From assembly GCA_020310875.1 (NCBI GenBank), contig CM035432.1, positions 93,489,518 through 93,553,517 of the forward strand: a stretch of 64,000 nt of DNA. The letters are read 5' to 3'. A program made the position numbers and the translations under genes. The stretch comes from Ceratopteris richardii. Taxonomy: Eukaryota > Streptophyta > Polypodiopsida > Polypodiales > Pteridaceae. The notes under the pieces were generated by a model. The model worked only from the letters and a program-made list of their open reading frames with translations. It ran no database searches and was not told the origin of the DNA. How positions within the stretch are numbered: the stretch's first letter is position 1; the number at the start of each line of letters is the position of its first letter. Shown here in pieces: positions 1 to 10,987 of the stretch.

Positions 1-2160
1 CTTCCATGGGCTAATGACGTTCCTTAAAGGGCATGGATTTCTTTCTAATCCTCCATGTTCGAGTTTGGTTCTACCATATTCCGCGGGTCATTTCTAGAAT
101 ACAACAAGAACAAGATAATTAAAATGAACATATTATCTTTACAAACAAGAAAAATCCTTCATACATTGACAAGTCTTTTCTTTTTAGCTTAACAAATAGA
201 AGATTCACGAGTAAATAATAACAACAAGTGCAATACTTGATAATTAATTGAGTTTTAATTTGTTATTTTCTGAACAATTTCATCATAAATCTAGTTTATA
301 GGAACTGTATTCATGTATTTATGTCAAAATTTTTAATCCCCAACAAAATTATATTTATATTCAAATTACACTAACCTTAAATGCATAATTATGTAAGTAG
401 ATAAGTAGGTGTGTTGCTCATTAATTAAGTAACATGCCTACTTATTACTCAAACAAAGAAACGTAATGTGGCTACATGCCATCATGAAAAACAATAAAGA
501 TGTTAAAACTAACAAACTTTCTGAGTTGTACATAGTATGTGAGGTAGAATATTAGTTATTACTTCCTTGCATGGTAATTAAAGGAGAACCTATATACAAA
601 TACATATATCTATAGATGAAGAACAAAACATAAAAAGAAACCCAACTTTAAAGATTGGAGTCATAATAGAGTATCACGGAATGCTAGATTGTAACTTCTA
701 ACTACTATGGACAATATTTTGGAATTATACGTCTGATTACTAGATCATCCACAAAGGAAACATATTACACAAATATGTAACCCACAGTGGCCCCTCTTAT
801 GGTGTAAGTCAACGATCTCGTGCCTCTTACTTCAGAATATAACATGAAACAACATAACAGAATAATCATGTAGTGTGTACTAAAAACAGAACTTTTTAAT
901 GCATTAACAAGTTTTCTTGTCTCTTTCTATTTAGGAAACAAAAATAGGGATTTCGCATACTTACTATGCAAAGTCTCTCGAATGACATTAATCAATGTTT
1001 ATTGGTACGAAAAGCAGATATTGTCATTCTTCGCCTGTTCGGTGCATCATTGTAGTTGAACGAATGATAGTATTACACTCTAGTGATTTCCATGATATGT
1101 GTATAAATCTTTGATATAAGCGCAAAGAATTTACAAATGTGTGATATTGTAAGGGAGTCTGTTTTGACATTGTGATATTGTAATGGACTCCGTTTTGACA
1201 TTGTGGGCTCCCAAAGTGGCGGTACTTAGGATATTATATCAGAAAATAGCGGCATCATGGACAAACGCAATCAAGAATGACGTTAGCTTCATGATATTAT
1301 ACCGCACTTTCATAAAATCTCGTGGAATTTTATCTTCCGATTCTTATCATCGTTTCAAGTTGAATGAATATGCGTGCATGTATGTATGTGATGTATATAA
1401 CTGTGCATGTCTGGACATACGCACGTATGTATGGATGCAAATATGCATGCGACTTTTCTCTTCATATTTTGTATGCTAGGTTTCTCTGCAAATATGCAAT
1501 GATGCATGCTGCTTTGCTTTTCTCTGTATAAGTATGTACCTATGTAAATATGCAAATGCGTTTATGCATGTGTAAGTATGGGAGGTAGCATAAGCGTTAT
1601 CTCCTTCATGCATGGCAACTTAAAGAGAAACTACACAAAAATACCTATATCCATAGAATTAAGAACAAAACCTAGAAAAAGATTAAACTTCTAATATTTG
1701 AGTGACCGTAGACGTTCTTGGGTATGTATCACCGTTTCAATAGAAGTGTATATGTTGGCCTGTTCATGACGGTAGAGAGCGAAAGAGATACAGGATAGAT
1801 GTTCGGAAAAGGCGTCCTATTATCGAGAAGGTAATGTAATATGGAATGGTTACATGGTCATGGTACGTATGTATGCATGCAATTATGCATTCTACTTTTC
1901 TCTGCATGCTATGTATGCTAGGTTTCTCTGCAAATATGCATGCAACTTTTCTCTCCAAATACTAAGTAATTAAAAGTTTCTTTGAGATATCTAAATACTA
2001 TGTAATTACTAGTAAGTGAGGGACTCTAAGTGTGAGTGCATCATTAATTTCAGTACCTTCAATTGACGTAAGGTTCATATTGGCTTCCATTATATTTCTC
2101 AATGGTTTGCAACCTCGAGATGCACTTGTTTCGCATGGGCCACATTTCATCGTTTTTTAT
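1..2160. other. AT-rich arm sequence, no gene seen
   Basis: No recognisable gene. Around 1140-1200 a short direct duplication (a 'gatattgtaa...gtttt gacattg' phrase twice) is visible. Around 1360-1560 and 1860-1960 there are ATGT/GCATGC-rich stretches with repeated phrases such as 'tctctgcaaatatgcatgc'. The short open frames here are identical in the other arm only because the duplication is recent. Their composition follows the TATG/GCAT repeats and not a protein. Confidence 0.6.
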
Positions 2161-2164
2161 ATGA

Positions 2165-3110
2165 ATTCGATATCTAGAAAGTATCTTAGATCTTAATTTT
2201 TTTGAGATCATGACCTCCTCCACTAGTGAACCAGATATGATTCTTTTTCATATGAACTCGATGTCTATAAAGTACCTTAGATCTTGAGCTTTTGAGATCT
2301 TGAACTCCTCCACTAGTCTTTCCTTGATTTCCTTGATTCTCTCTTCATGATCACCTCTAATAGTTAAGTCTTCTATATACACACATATTTAGACAAATGC
2401 TTGACCTTCTCTTGTGGAGAATAATGAAACATCAACCTTGCTTTGTCTATATTCACATCTAATGAAGCACTCTACAAGGTTCTAAGTCTCTTCATATACC
2501 ACTCCATATGTCTCAAAAACTGCTTTGCCTACAATGCTTGCTTCATACCTAACAATGCTACCATCCACTTGTTTCCAATGATCTTCATGTCTTTGTTCCT
2601 TGGTATGAGTGTCCAAGTTTCTTTGTCCTCCAAAAGCTTTATTTTCATCCTATACATCATCTTCTCATTATCTGCATGTATTTGGTTCTTCAAAGCATGT
2701 GGATTCTTCTTTATTGCAGTAATAAAATACATATTATTTATGCTTCATGAAATAAAACCAAGTCAACATTGTGAATTGATCAATGAAGGTTAAAAAGTAT
2801 CTTTTAAATCCATTTCAATTCTCTCTTGCTTCTCCCCAAACATGTGTTTGAATAAAATTTTAATGGATAATAAATTCCATAGTCTATTTAAATGGTAACC
2901 TAGTTTTTGTATGCAATTCGCAAGGTTCACACAAATCATCAAGGTTTGATAGTCCAAGTACCAACCTCTTCTTCTCTATTTCCTTTAACCTTGCAGTGTT
3001 GATATGTCCATGCCTCTTATGCCAAAGATTGAATTCTACTAGCTTCTTGCTTCCATGTATGAAGTGGGTTCTATGGTGGAAGTTTGGTTTCACATCCAAT
3101 ATGAATAGCC
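2165..3110 (-). pseudogene. Decayed copia pol remnant (pre-integrase and RT)
   Basis: Two islands of copia polyprotein survive on the minus strand. At 2884-3099 a GAG-pre-integrase segment contains LWHKRHGHIN, the start of the integrase zinc-binding region, followed by a CEPCELHTK-like pair of cysteines. At 2529-2732 lies the start of reverse transcriptase, with KLLEDKETWTLIPRN and KIIGNKWM. A further RT piece (2230-2390, eroded active-site loop followed by ERIKEIKERLVEEFKIS-like residues) is partly duplicated at 2165-2240. The intervening integrase core is missing. It has no function now. Equivalent copies lie at 40093-41050 and 60533-61490. Confidence 0.8.
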
Positions 3111-3412
3111 TTCAATAAAACCAAAAGGAAATTTCTTTACATGCGTAAATAGTGTTTTCTAGCATAGTCTCTCATCTATTGATGTTCAAGCATTTCCTTC
3201 CTAAAAAGAATTTCGAACATTTATGTTATGCAAAACTTCTTCTTGAAAATGTAAGAATTTAGCTTGAAGTTGAATCTTATTCAAATTTAGGTATCCATAA
3301 GATAATGCTTCAGAACATTCAATAAATGTATAACTTCATTATCATATTTATTATGAATATTTTATGAACGCTAACACATCCATACATACATATGTGAATG
3401 AATGTGTACGTA

Positions 3413-3553
3413 TGTAATAAAGTGATAGGTTGGAGATGGATGAACTACACCCTAAGAGAGAGGATTAGGATGTAATCTTCAACCATGGCTTTTGGGGCAA
3501 GTGGTTAGCCCATCACATTCCTAACCAAGAGGTTGTGAGTTCAATTCCTTACA
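3413..3553 (+). mobile_element. Solo LTR of a miniature (TRIM-like) element
   Basis: A 141-bp TG...CA sequence (TGTAATAAAG to CCTTACA) equal to the LTRs of the complete elements at 39061-39780 and 59499-60219. Flanks ACGTA and ATGTA match the imperfect target duplication of those copies, so the internal part and one LTR were lost here, most simply by LTR-LTR recombination. The LTR contains a tRNA-like stretch (A-box-like GGGGCAAGTGG, B-box-like GAGTTCAATTCC). Confidence 0.85.
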
Positions 3554-3571
3554 ATGTACATCAATAGATAC

Positions 3572-3691
3572 TATTAATATATTTATATAGTAATGTGTGC
3601 GAACACACTAGGACCATCGGGGCACTTCTATCCATCTTTAGGAGGTTTTTTCCCCCTAGCTTGTATATATAACTATAGCCCTAATAGGTCA
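3572..3691 (+). mobile_element. Copia LTR fragment
   Basis: Diverged version of the start of the outer copia LTR: TATTAATATATTTATATAG, then a conserved 'gaacacactaggacc' and 'ggggcacttctatcc', then 'aggaggttttttccccc'. It is cut off by the CACTA-like terminus at 3692. Same family as 6998-7065, 38924-39043 and 59362-59481. Confidence 0.7.
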
Positions 3692-3694
3692 CAC

Positions 3695-3990
3695 TACAAC
3701 AGATCGGCCGTATACCGAGGTTTTTACTAAGGGAAATGAACGCGCATATTTTTTCCTTGATGTCGGTGTACGTGTCGGTATGCATGTCGGTATTAAAGCG
3801 CCGGCATAGGCGTCGGTATGAGGGTCGATATAAGCATCGGTATATGCGTCGGTATAAACATCGGTAATATCGATGCCCATACCGACACCTCATGTTGTGT
3901 ACACCATCGCGTATACCGGCGCCCCCTGGGGGTACCGACGCGTATTCCGATGGCATTTTTGGGAGTACCGATGCTTATACTGGTGACCAT
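3695..3990. repeat. CGGTAT subterminal repeat block
   Basis: Many direct and inverted copies of CGGTAT / ATACCG spaced about 12 bp apart. They make false open frames on both strands rich in Tyr/Arg or Ile/Pro/Thr. In CACTA elements such blocks bind the accessory transposase protein; that role is inferred here. Confidence 0.7.
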
Positions 3991-4007
3991 ATCTGCACAA
4001 TTTTTTT

Positions 4008-4081
4008 GGGCAAAGTGTGTTGTCTTTTGCTATAGCAACATTACCATGATGTTGCTTAGCAAAAGACAATACACTCTGCCC
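4008..4081. other. 74-nt near-perfect hairpin
   Basis: Two arms of 33-34 nt (GGGCAAAGTGTGTTGTC... and ...GACAATACACTCTGCCC) pair almost completely around a loop of about 7 nt. I count one mismatch, one G-U-type position and one bulged base. The same hairpin is kept at 38533-38606 and 58971-59044. It could be a structural part of the CACTA-like end or a source of small RNAs; nothing shows expression. Confidence 0.75.
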
Positions 4082-4464
4082 AAGAAAAACTGAGTACATG
4101 TGATGTGTGCTCTAATGTCAACCGAAATATGATTTCATAAAATAGAATATTATTGGACACAAAAGAGATAATCAAAATGAATCATGAACCATGAACCATG
4201 AACCATGTACAAAAAGAGTTATATATTTCATAACTGAAGCATGTACAAGAGTGTGGCAAACCATTGTCATATATGACGCTTTTACAAAATGTGGCAAAGC
4301 ATTGCATTGCCATATAAAAATCAAATACAAAATTCTAGTGTGCCACTGCCATACACATGCAAAGAACGTTCCATATCAACAGTCCTGCAACAAAGAACAT
4401 TAATGAAATGAGATAAATTCATATGAAATTTACAAATAACAAGTAAAAACCAAGTTTATAAATT

Positions 4465-4870
4465 AATCACCTCATCGCAAACACTCCCATGAAACGACCA
4501 CACCGTGTCCCTCCAAGTTTTGCAATAGTGCAGTCAATCCATGACGATGTCCATAAGCCTCCTCTGTTTGTGTTGGAGGACAAACCATTGCAAGTTCTTA
4601 CAACAAATATACAAAACATTAGAGGAACATACATGAGAATCTTAACACAAACAAACTCAATAAATCAAATGGTACTTACAAACCCTTGATGCATCGTGTC
4701 ATATCCACCGCTGCCCAAATGTGACAGTCCAACCATATCTAAACGTGTGGCTGCGGCATCTCGCTATTGGCAATATCGTTCAGGAGTCTGCTGCTGCTTG
4801 TTTCGAATCACATCCCACTCCTCCGCATCTAACCATATAGGTTTTGGTAAGTCTGCTCTAAAAGATATGC
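4465..4870 (-). pseudogene. Plant transposase (Transposase_24-like) fragment
   Basis: Read from 4870 downwards the frame gives KPIWLDAEEWDVIRNKQQQ, then after one in-frame stop LDMVGLSHLGSGGYDTM and a possible 5' splice site GTAAGT; a second exon-like piece lies at 4465-4600. The pattern W...W...(Q/R)...H.GSGG.. resembles the C-terminal domain of plant CACTA second-ORF proteins. Copies: 37755-38143, 58193-58580 and a diverged one at 7540-7745. Family assignment is by eye only. Confidence 0.45.
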
Positions 4871-5069
4871 AAATGTACATATCTAAATATTGTACGTTCC
4901 TACGTATGTAAATACGCAAATGCATGTACTTACTTACATATGTATCCGTTTATGCATGTGTATGTATCAGCATGTCTTTAGAAGTGTATATGTTGGCATG
5001 TTCACGATGGTAGAGAAAGAAAGAGATTCATGATAAATGTTCGAAAAAGTCTTGCTATTATTGAGAAGG

Positions 5070-5190
5070 TAATGGTGAACTTGCGCAGATTGGTCACATC
5101 TTCATGGTTAACTTGCGCAGATTGGTTACATCCTCGTGGATACGTTGTGCGATAAATTGATTACATCTTCATGGATAACTTGTGCTATTC
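5070..5190. repeat. Short tandem repeat, about 33 bp x 3.5
   Basis: Units of the type 'aacttgcgcagattggttacatcttcatgg' follow one another, the last ones more diverged. The same array is at about 37430-37545 and 57870-57985. Confidence 0.7.
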
Positions 5191-5195
5191 TTTGA

Positions 5196-5696
5196 ATGGG
5201 TAAGAACCTTTTCCAAATTGAGGGGACATTTGATTTCAACATCTTCCATAGATTGTCAGATAGTTTTCTCTCAAGAGATTTACAGGCAACGCTTCACACT
5301 TGTTTGAAAACTCCACCAATCATATGCGTGGGTTCTTTTAAGAAAAACTTTAATCTTTTAATATGCTTTCTAACATCGCCTGCACAAAAGGGAAAGGTAA
5401 TTGATTGTTTATGCGATACTTGTTTCTATAGAGCTTGCTCTCTTGATATATACATCTATAGTATCACACTAGTTTGCTCTATCAATCATATTCTTCGGGC
5501 TTTTTTAGGAAGATCAAAAAACATTTTCTATTGTTCTAATATTCTTTTTCATCCCTCTTCCACAAACGGGAAGACAATTATTTGTTTATCGGTTCTAGAT
5601 TTGCTGCAATGCTACTGCAAAGAATTTACCATAGCAACACTTCCTTTTTTAGCAACAACAAAGGATGCTACTATCAAATCAGTTCTAGATTGGTAG
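5196..5696 (+). CDS. Unknown 166-aa open frame kept in three copies
   Basis: A 166-codon frame (MGKNLFQIEG... to ...KSVLDW) inside the CACTA-like sequence. The frames at 36918-37418 and 57356-57856 (minus strand) have the same length. They differ from this one at about eight residues but contain no stop. I recognise no domain; it is rich in Cys, Ile, Leu and Phe. It may be a chance frame, since the nucleotide divergence is only a few percent. A diverged, broken relative lies at 7066-7255. Confidence 0.2.
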   Translation: MGKNLFQIEGTFDFNIFHRLSDSFLSRDLQATLHTCLKTPPIICVGSFKKNFNLLICFLTSPAQKGKVIDCLCDTCFYRACSLDIYIYSITLVCSINHILRAFLGRSKNIFYCSNILFHPSSTNGKTIICLSVLDLLQCYCKEFTIATLPFLATTKDATIKSVLDW

Positions 5697-6997
5697 ATAT
5701 GTATACAATACTCATGTTGACACACATGGAGCTTATCATTGGCATCAATAGGCAACCTATGGATGCCAATGCATCATTAATCTCCTTGATCTTCATAATT
5801 TTATCATTATCTAGGTTTGACATTTGTTCGACCAACTTATCTACAGATCTTTCCCAGGAAAAATCTAGGCATCGTAGACGTGAATGGTTGATAGTTGTTC
5901 TTATCTAGCTTTTCAATCTAGGTTATTAATCCAAAGATAGTGTACTATAGTGTACTCTTTTATGCCTCTCTCATGCATGAAGAATTATATGGATTGAGAA
6001 CGTTACCTATGTATTCCAAAAGTATTAAACAATATGTGATAAATTCCTTGATTCTTCATTAGGAGACTTCCTTTGGTTGTATGCATGTATTTGAATTCTA
6101 TGGAAGACCATTTACTCTAGTCAACAAAAGCCAAGTGTTTGTCAAGATTTCATCAGAAATCAGTAGCTCAAGAAGTATTGAAGGGCTAAGATGGTAAATA
6201 AATTAAAGCTATTTGAAAAATAATAAGATATCTAAGAAATCTCCTATAAAAAAACAATACAATCTAATCGTTATTTTCCTTGTATAAGAAACTCAAAATA
6301 AATCAATTAAAATGAGAAATAAAAATTAGGGGTTGTCATAAAGAGGTCTAATGGTAAACATATCATCTACTTTCTATAGAATGAAAATTACGTTTTTAGG
6401 TTACCTCCTTGGAATCCAAAAATAATAGAATTCATGAGTGAAGGGAATTTATTGTAAATTTCCATTCTATGGTTGAATGGCAAGAAAAATATTGGCGATG
6501 GAATCTATACGATTTCTCATAAATTTAGGAAATCATATTTCTTTTGAAAGATTCCATATATTCGTACTCCTAATTCTTTCTAGATATGTGATTCCTCTAC
6601 TGAGATAGCTTCCTTGTAAGCGACAAATATCTAAAGAATAAGAATAATTTTCTTGTTAAATCAAGTTCCTTGCCTTTAGAGCCAAAGTATAAGATTTATC
6701 TAATGATCTAATATCTTTTGTAACACCTCTTTAACCATGGGAAAGGTACTTATTAGTTTATGAGATTGAGCATTGCTCCATATCCGAGCACCGTTCAATT
6801 CAAGCAAAGGATGCTATTGGGAAATGAACTCTAGTTCCCTTACGACGCAAGATGATACAAATCACGTGTATGTGGTTTCTTGGTATATATTGCATATTAA
6901 CTATAACTTTTGAATGATGTTTTTGTAAAATATCATAGTTGAACTATTTTCAAGATTCAATAGTGTTTACCATAAATTGATACTACATCAATAGATA

Positions 6998-7065
6998 CTA
7001 TTGATATATTTATATAGTGATGTGTGTGAACACACTAGGACCATTGGGGCACTTCTATCCATCTT
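6998..7065 (+). mobile_element. Copia LTR fragment
   Basis: TATTGATATATTTATATAG, 'gtgtgaacacactaggacc' and 'ggggcacttctatccatct' match the start of the copia LTR seen at 3572-3691. It sits directly at the inner end of the left inverted arm. Confidence 0.65.
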
Positions 7066-7745
7066 TTCCAAATTGAGGGGACATTTTATTTCAACATCTT
7101 CTATAGATTTTCAGATAGTTTTCTCTCAAGAGATTTACAGGCAACATGTCACACTCATTTGAAAACTCCACCAGTCATATGCTTTGGGTCTTTTAAGAAA
7201 GACTTTAATATTTTAATATTCTTTCTAACATCTCCTGCACAAAAGGGTAGGGTAAATTATCAGCAATCTTGTAACAAAGCACATTCTTGAAATAAGACAA
7301 ATTGACATGGTATTTATAAACAACAACTAAAAACACCAAACCAAGTTTATAAGCACACCTCATTGTAGATGCTCCCATGAAGTGACTGCATCATGTCCCT
7401 CCAAATCCGCCAACAGTGCAATCAGTACATGAAAAAATCTATAAGCCTCCTCGGTTCATGTCAGAGAATGATCCATCCCAACTCCTAAAACAAATATGAA
7501 AAATGTTAGATGAACATACATGACATGCTTAACACAAAAAAATTCAATAACCAAAATAATACTTAGAAACTCATGATGCATACTGTCATATCTACCGCTA
7601 CGAAAATGTGATGGTCCAACCATGTCTAGATGTGTGGACATCGCATGTTGTTGCGGACGATATCGATAAAGAGTTTGCTGATGCTCATTGCGAATTATAT
7701 CCCATTCCTCAACATCTAACCATGCAGGCTTTAATAAGCCTCTTC
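7066..7745. repeat. Rearranged, diverged copy of arm/CACTA-like sequence
   Basis: 7066-7255 is a diverged copy of 5211-5400 and 7262-7745 is a diverged copy of 4385-4870, so the two blocks are in swapped order relative to the arm. On the minus strand 7745-7540 reads LKPAWLDVEEWDIIRN, then LDMVGPSHFRSGRYD, confirming the transposase-like coding remnant. It is clearly older than the other copies. Confidence 0.75.
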
Positions 7746-8085
7746 TTAAAGCATCATGAGGCTCGGATCATGGAGGTGACATCATCTCATGTGCAATGTG
7801 CTAAATCTACACTCTTGGGTTCTTTCGGGTAACTAATTATATGTACTGGAGTCAGTGATTCACTATGCAGGTAAACATGATAGTACTTGTAGTTTTTTTA
7901 GGTTTTCACACTCCTCATGTGCTCATTTTGTAGAGGATACTCGTTGATACACTTATTGGTATGAGCACATTTATTCTCACCTAATCCTTTTGGTTGTTTG
8001 ATATTGTTCATTAATTCATTTTTCTAGGAAGACTGTTGGACTCTCTTCCAAACTCTGACACTTGGTCATCCTTCTTTGAACCTTA
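7746..8085. other. No gene seen
   Basis: AT-rich leader-like sequence upstream of the dead copia gag. No primer-binding site or LTR end was found. Confidence 0.5.
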
Positions 8086-8995
8086 GTGATGTTTGGACTC
8101 TTCAAGGTTTATTATCATTCTATTAAGTTCTCTACCATCATGGCATCACAGGTCTTAGGCACATCTTGTGAATCAGGATCTAATGCTAGTGTTTCGAGGA
8201 GGAGCTATAACTTAGAGGGAAAAGATCACTTTTATATCCAAAAATTAGATGGCACAAACTTTTCTCTATGGAAAAATCAGATTAAAGATATGCTGATTCA
8301 AAGGAGGTAATGGAAGCCAGTAAACGAAATCTCAAAGATTCCTACTCGCATTGATGAAGATAATTGGGATGAGTTAGATGAAATAGCGAGGTCTACCATT
8401 TGATTGCACCTGTTAGATAATTTTTACTTTAAAGTATTAGACTGTGGAATTGTAGAGGAGCTTTATAACAAGTTATGCACTACATTGAAAAAGAGATGTC
8501 ATCAAATAAAGTGCATCTCATGAGAAAATTATATGATCTTCACATGAAGGACACAGATAGTATTGCTTGCTCATCAAATGAGTTTGATGGTATATTCTAA
8601 TAGTTATAGGCTTAGAAAATGGATGTGGATAATGAAATAGAAGAAATCTTGTTGCTATTCACCTTGTCATCATCATGGGATACATTTCGCATAGCTATTC
8701 GCAATGGTGCACTTAGTGGTAAATTGGTCTATGATGACATATGTGGAGCACTCTTGAGTGAAGAAATTTGTAGAAAATCTATGGTTGGCACTCACAGGGG
8801 AGATGCATATAATGTTCTTGATTCTTATCCACAAAAGAATTAGGAATGTGGTAGAAGCAAGAACAAGGAAGAAAATGGTCAACAAAATAATAGTAGAAGT
8901 AAATCAAGGAAGAAGGATATCCAGTGTCATTATTTTCATAAAAAACAACACATTAAGAAAGAGAGTTGTTCATTAAAGAATGCTAAAGCTAAAGG
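8086..8995 (+). pseudogene. Dead copia gag
   Basis: Copia Gag in pieces. 8139-8310 encodes YNLEGKDHFYIQKLDGTNFSLWKNQIKDML in part, the N-terminal Gag (DUF4219/UBN2-like) signature. 8619-8843 encodes the later Gag region (NEIEEILLLFTLSSSWDTF). A degenerate zinc knuckle CHYFHKKQHIKKESC is at about 8920-8965; the second cysteine of the usual CX2CX4HX4C has become Phe. Multiple stops and frameshifts. Confidence 0.8.
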
Positions 8996-9059
8996 ACATT
9001 ATGTTGATGGGCATGTTTAATAGCTACGTACACCATCTACTTTGACTATGAAGATTGGT

Positions 9060-10430
9060 GAAATTATTGCTATTTATGATGATTCTAATGTGTTGAAACT
9101 TGATAGCACTCTCCCAATTGAGGCTCTTAGGGATAATTCTCTTTCCCACATGTGGCTGCTAGATTCTGGTGCTTCTTTCCATGTGACACCACATTAAGAA
9201 TAGTTCTCTAATTTTGCAGCAAAGTCTCTTGGTACACTAAGACTTCGTGACCTTTACTAGTGTGATATTGTGGGGATTGAAGATGTGCTTGCATAGTTCA
9301 TTGAAGGTTCAAAATTCACTATGCATAATGTATGCCATCTACCTCTGTTATCACACAGTTTGATGTCAATTGATCAACTTGATGACCTTGGTTACAAGGT
9401 GGTCTTTTATGCTCAATGTTTTTGCATATTAGAGGGCAATCTGTTTTTTGCAAAAGGAAGCAAAATTGGATCATTTTATCCTTTATTTGTAGCACACAAA
9501 GAAAACTTATTAGCTATTATTGAACAACCTATGGCTTGTATTTGGCATGGCCGTTCTTGTCATATATCACCTAGTGGAATGGAATATCTTTCTTCTTCTT
9601 GTTACTTACATGTGTTACCTTTCTTTGAATTCTCATTTTGTTAGCATTGTCAATATGGAAAGCAAACTAGGAAAGTGCACAAGATGCACATTGAGTCTTC
9701 AATGCAGCCTTTAGATTTTGTTCATACAGATGTGTGTGGTCCTATGCCCAAAAGGTCATTAGGTGGTTCTCTTTACTTTGTCACTTTCATAGATAATGCT
9801 ACTAGAAAAGTCTTGATATATCCTATAAAAGCAAAGGATGAGGTATTCCCTACTTTTAGAAAATGGCTTGCTTAAGGTGAGAGTGATAAAGGAACTAAGC
9901 TTAAGGATTTACATTAAGATAATGGGGTTGAGCATACCTCCCATAAATTCAACCTTTTTTGTTGGTCTAGAGGAATTCATAGAGAGATTATATCTCCTTA
10001 TACCCCACTACATAAACGTGTAGTTTAATGGATGAACTGAACTATTAAGGATAGAGGAGTTTCTATGCCGCATCATGCAAACCTTTTACAAGGATTTTGG
10101 GCAAAAGCAGTATTGACTAAAGTTCACATGATTAGCCTTTTACCTAGCACTACCAAAGAGATGAAAGTGGCAAAAGATTTATGGACAAGGAAGCCACAAT
10201 ATTTTGATCATCTTTGAGTATTTAGATGTGAAGCATACATTCATATACCCAAGAATCATAGACAAAAGTGGGACCATAATTCAAAGAAATGCATTTTTCT
10301 TAGATATGGTTGAGAAGGACAATTGGAATATCACTTATGGGATCCTAAAACATGATCAGTGATCAAAAGTAGTGACATCATTTTCAATGAGTCTAAGATC
10401 CATAAATAGCCCATTAAGGAATTGAAGTGA
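9060..10430 (+). pseudogene. Dead copia protease and integrase
   Basis: At about 9150-9180 LLDSGASFHVTP is the retropepsin active site. 9321-9530 is the region between protease and integrase (CHLPLLSHSLMSIDQLD). 9700-9870 is the integrase core start (LDFVHTDVCGPMPK, FVTFIDNATRK) with the first catalytic Asp. 9880-10420 continues as LKDLH, DNGVEHTS, FWAKAV and later C-terminal phrases in shifting frames with several stops. Non-functional. Confidence 0.8.
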
Positions 10431-10539
10431 GAAGAGTGGTGTCTTAGGATACTAGTCCTCAAGTAAGCATGCATTTAAAAAAGCTACACATAGGTATGTT
10501 CAAGAGAATGTCCGATCACATCAATCTGAAAATGTTCCT

Positions 10540-10987
10540 ATTTAGAAACCATTGAGACCTATTACATGTATCTCACAACCACTTGATAGATATGTTGTGG
10601 CTTTGGATTTTGTTATGCTAGCAAATTTTAGTGAGCTATCTTGCTAAAAAGAGGCTTTGGAGACAACAGATCATGTCAAGTGGGAGTGTTCCATGAAGAG
10701 TGACTTGGAATCTATTCACAAGAATGGTACTTTTGATTTAGTACCTTTGCAAAAGAGTAGGAAAGATTTTCCATGTAAATGGGTATAAAAGCCGAAATTC
10801 ACATCAGATAATGCTTCTCAAAAGTATGAAGCATCAGTTGCTCCAAAGGGTTTTAAGCAACAACATGGTGTTGATTTTGAGGAAATCTCCAATCTAGTGG
10901 TCAAGATGACTACCCTATGCATGTTTCTTGGTTTCATTACAATGGAGGACTAAGAGCTATTCCAAATGGATGCGAAAATTGCTTTTT
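10540..10987 (+). pseudogene. Dead copia RT, truncated
   Basis: KSDLESIHKNGTFDLVPL, ASVAPKGFKQQHGVDFEE and LFQMDAKIAF correspond to the first third of copia RT. It ends abruptly at 10987, before the active-site YVDD, and runs into opposite-strand copia sequence. Confidence 0.75.

Larger units (their letters stand above)
1..6978 (+). repeat. Left arm of giant inverted repeat
   Basis: Reads as the reverse complement of 55958-63631. Base 1 pairs with 63631, and up to about 3410 the two coordinates sum to 63632. After that a 580-bp difference (the miniature LTR element reduced to a solo LTR here) and a deletion of about 115 bp near 5815 shift the sum to about 62936. Homology stops at 6978, where this arm runs into a copia LTR fragment. 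The outer 3.4 kb is almost identical to the partner and the inner part is visibly more diverged. The arm starts at the window edge, so it may continue to the left. Confidence 0.93.
3692..6978. mobile_element. CACTA-like DNA transposon remnant, truncated
   Basis: Begins with CACTACAACAGATCGG, a CACTA-type terminus. This is followed by about 300 bp of short subterminal repeats built on a roughly 12-bp phrase (GCGTCGGTATAA and variants), the usual design of CACTA ends. A transposase-related pseudogene piece lies at 4465-4870 on the minus strand. The opposite end seen in copies A and B (CACTACTAGAAATC) is missing because this arm stops at 6978. No 3-bp target duplication can be shown even in the complete copies, so the boundaries are tentative. 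Confidence 0.55.

Noticed and set aside
1183-1479. 98-codon frame identical in both arms (conserved gene?)
   Set aside because: Identity reflects the near-identical outer arms; composition is that of the GCATG/TATG repeats and no domain is visible.
3681-4099. Overlapping frames rich in Tyr/Arg or Ile/Pro/Thr
   Set aside because: Produced by the CGGTAT subterminal repeats and the hairpin; both strands are open, with no domain.
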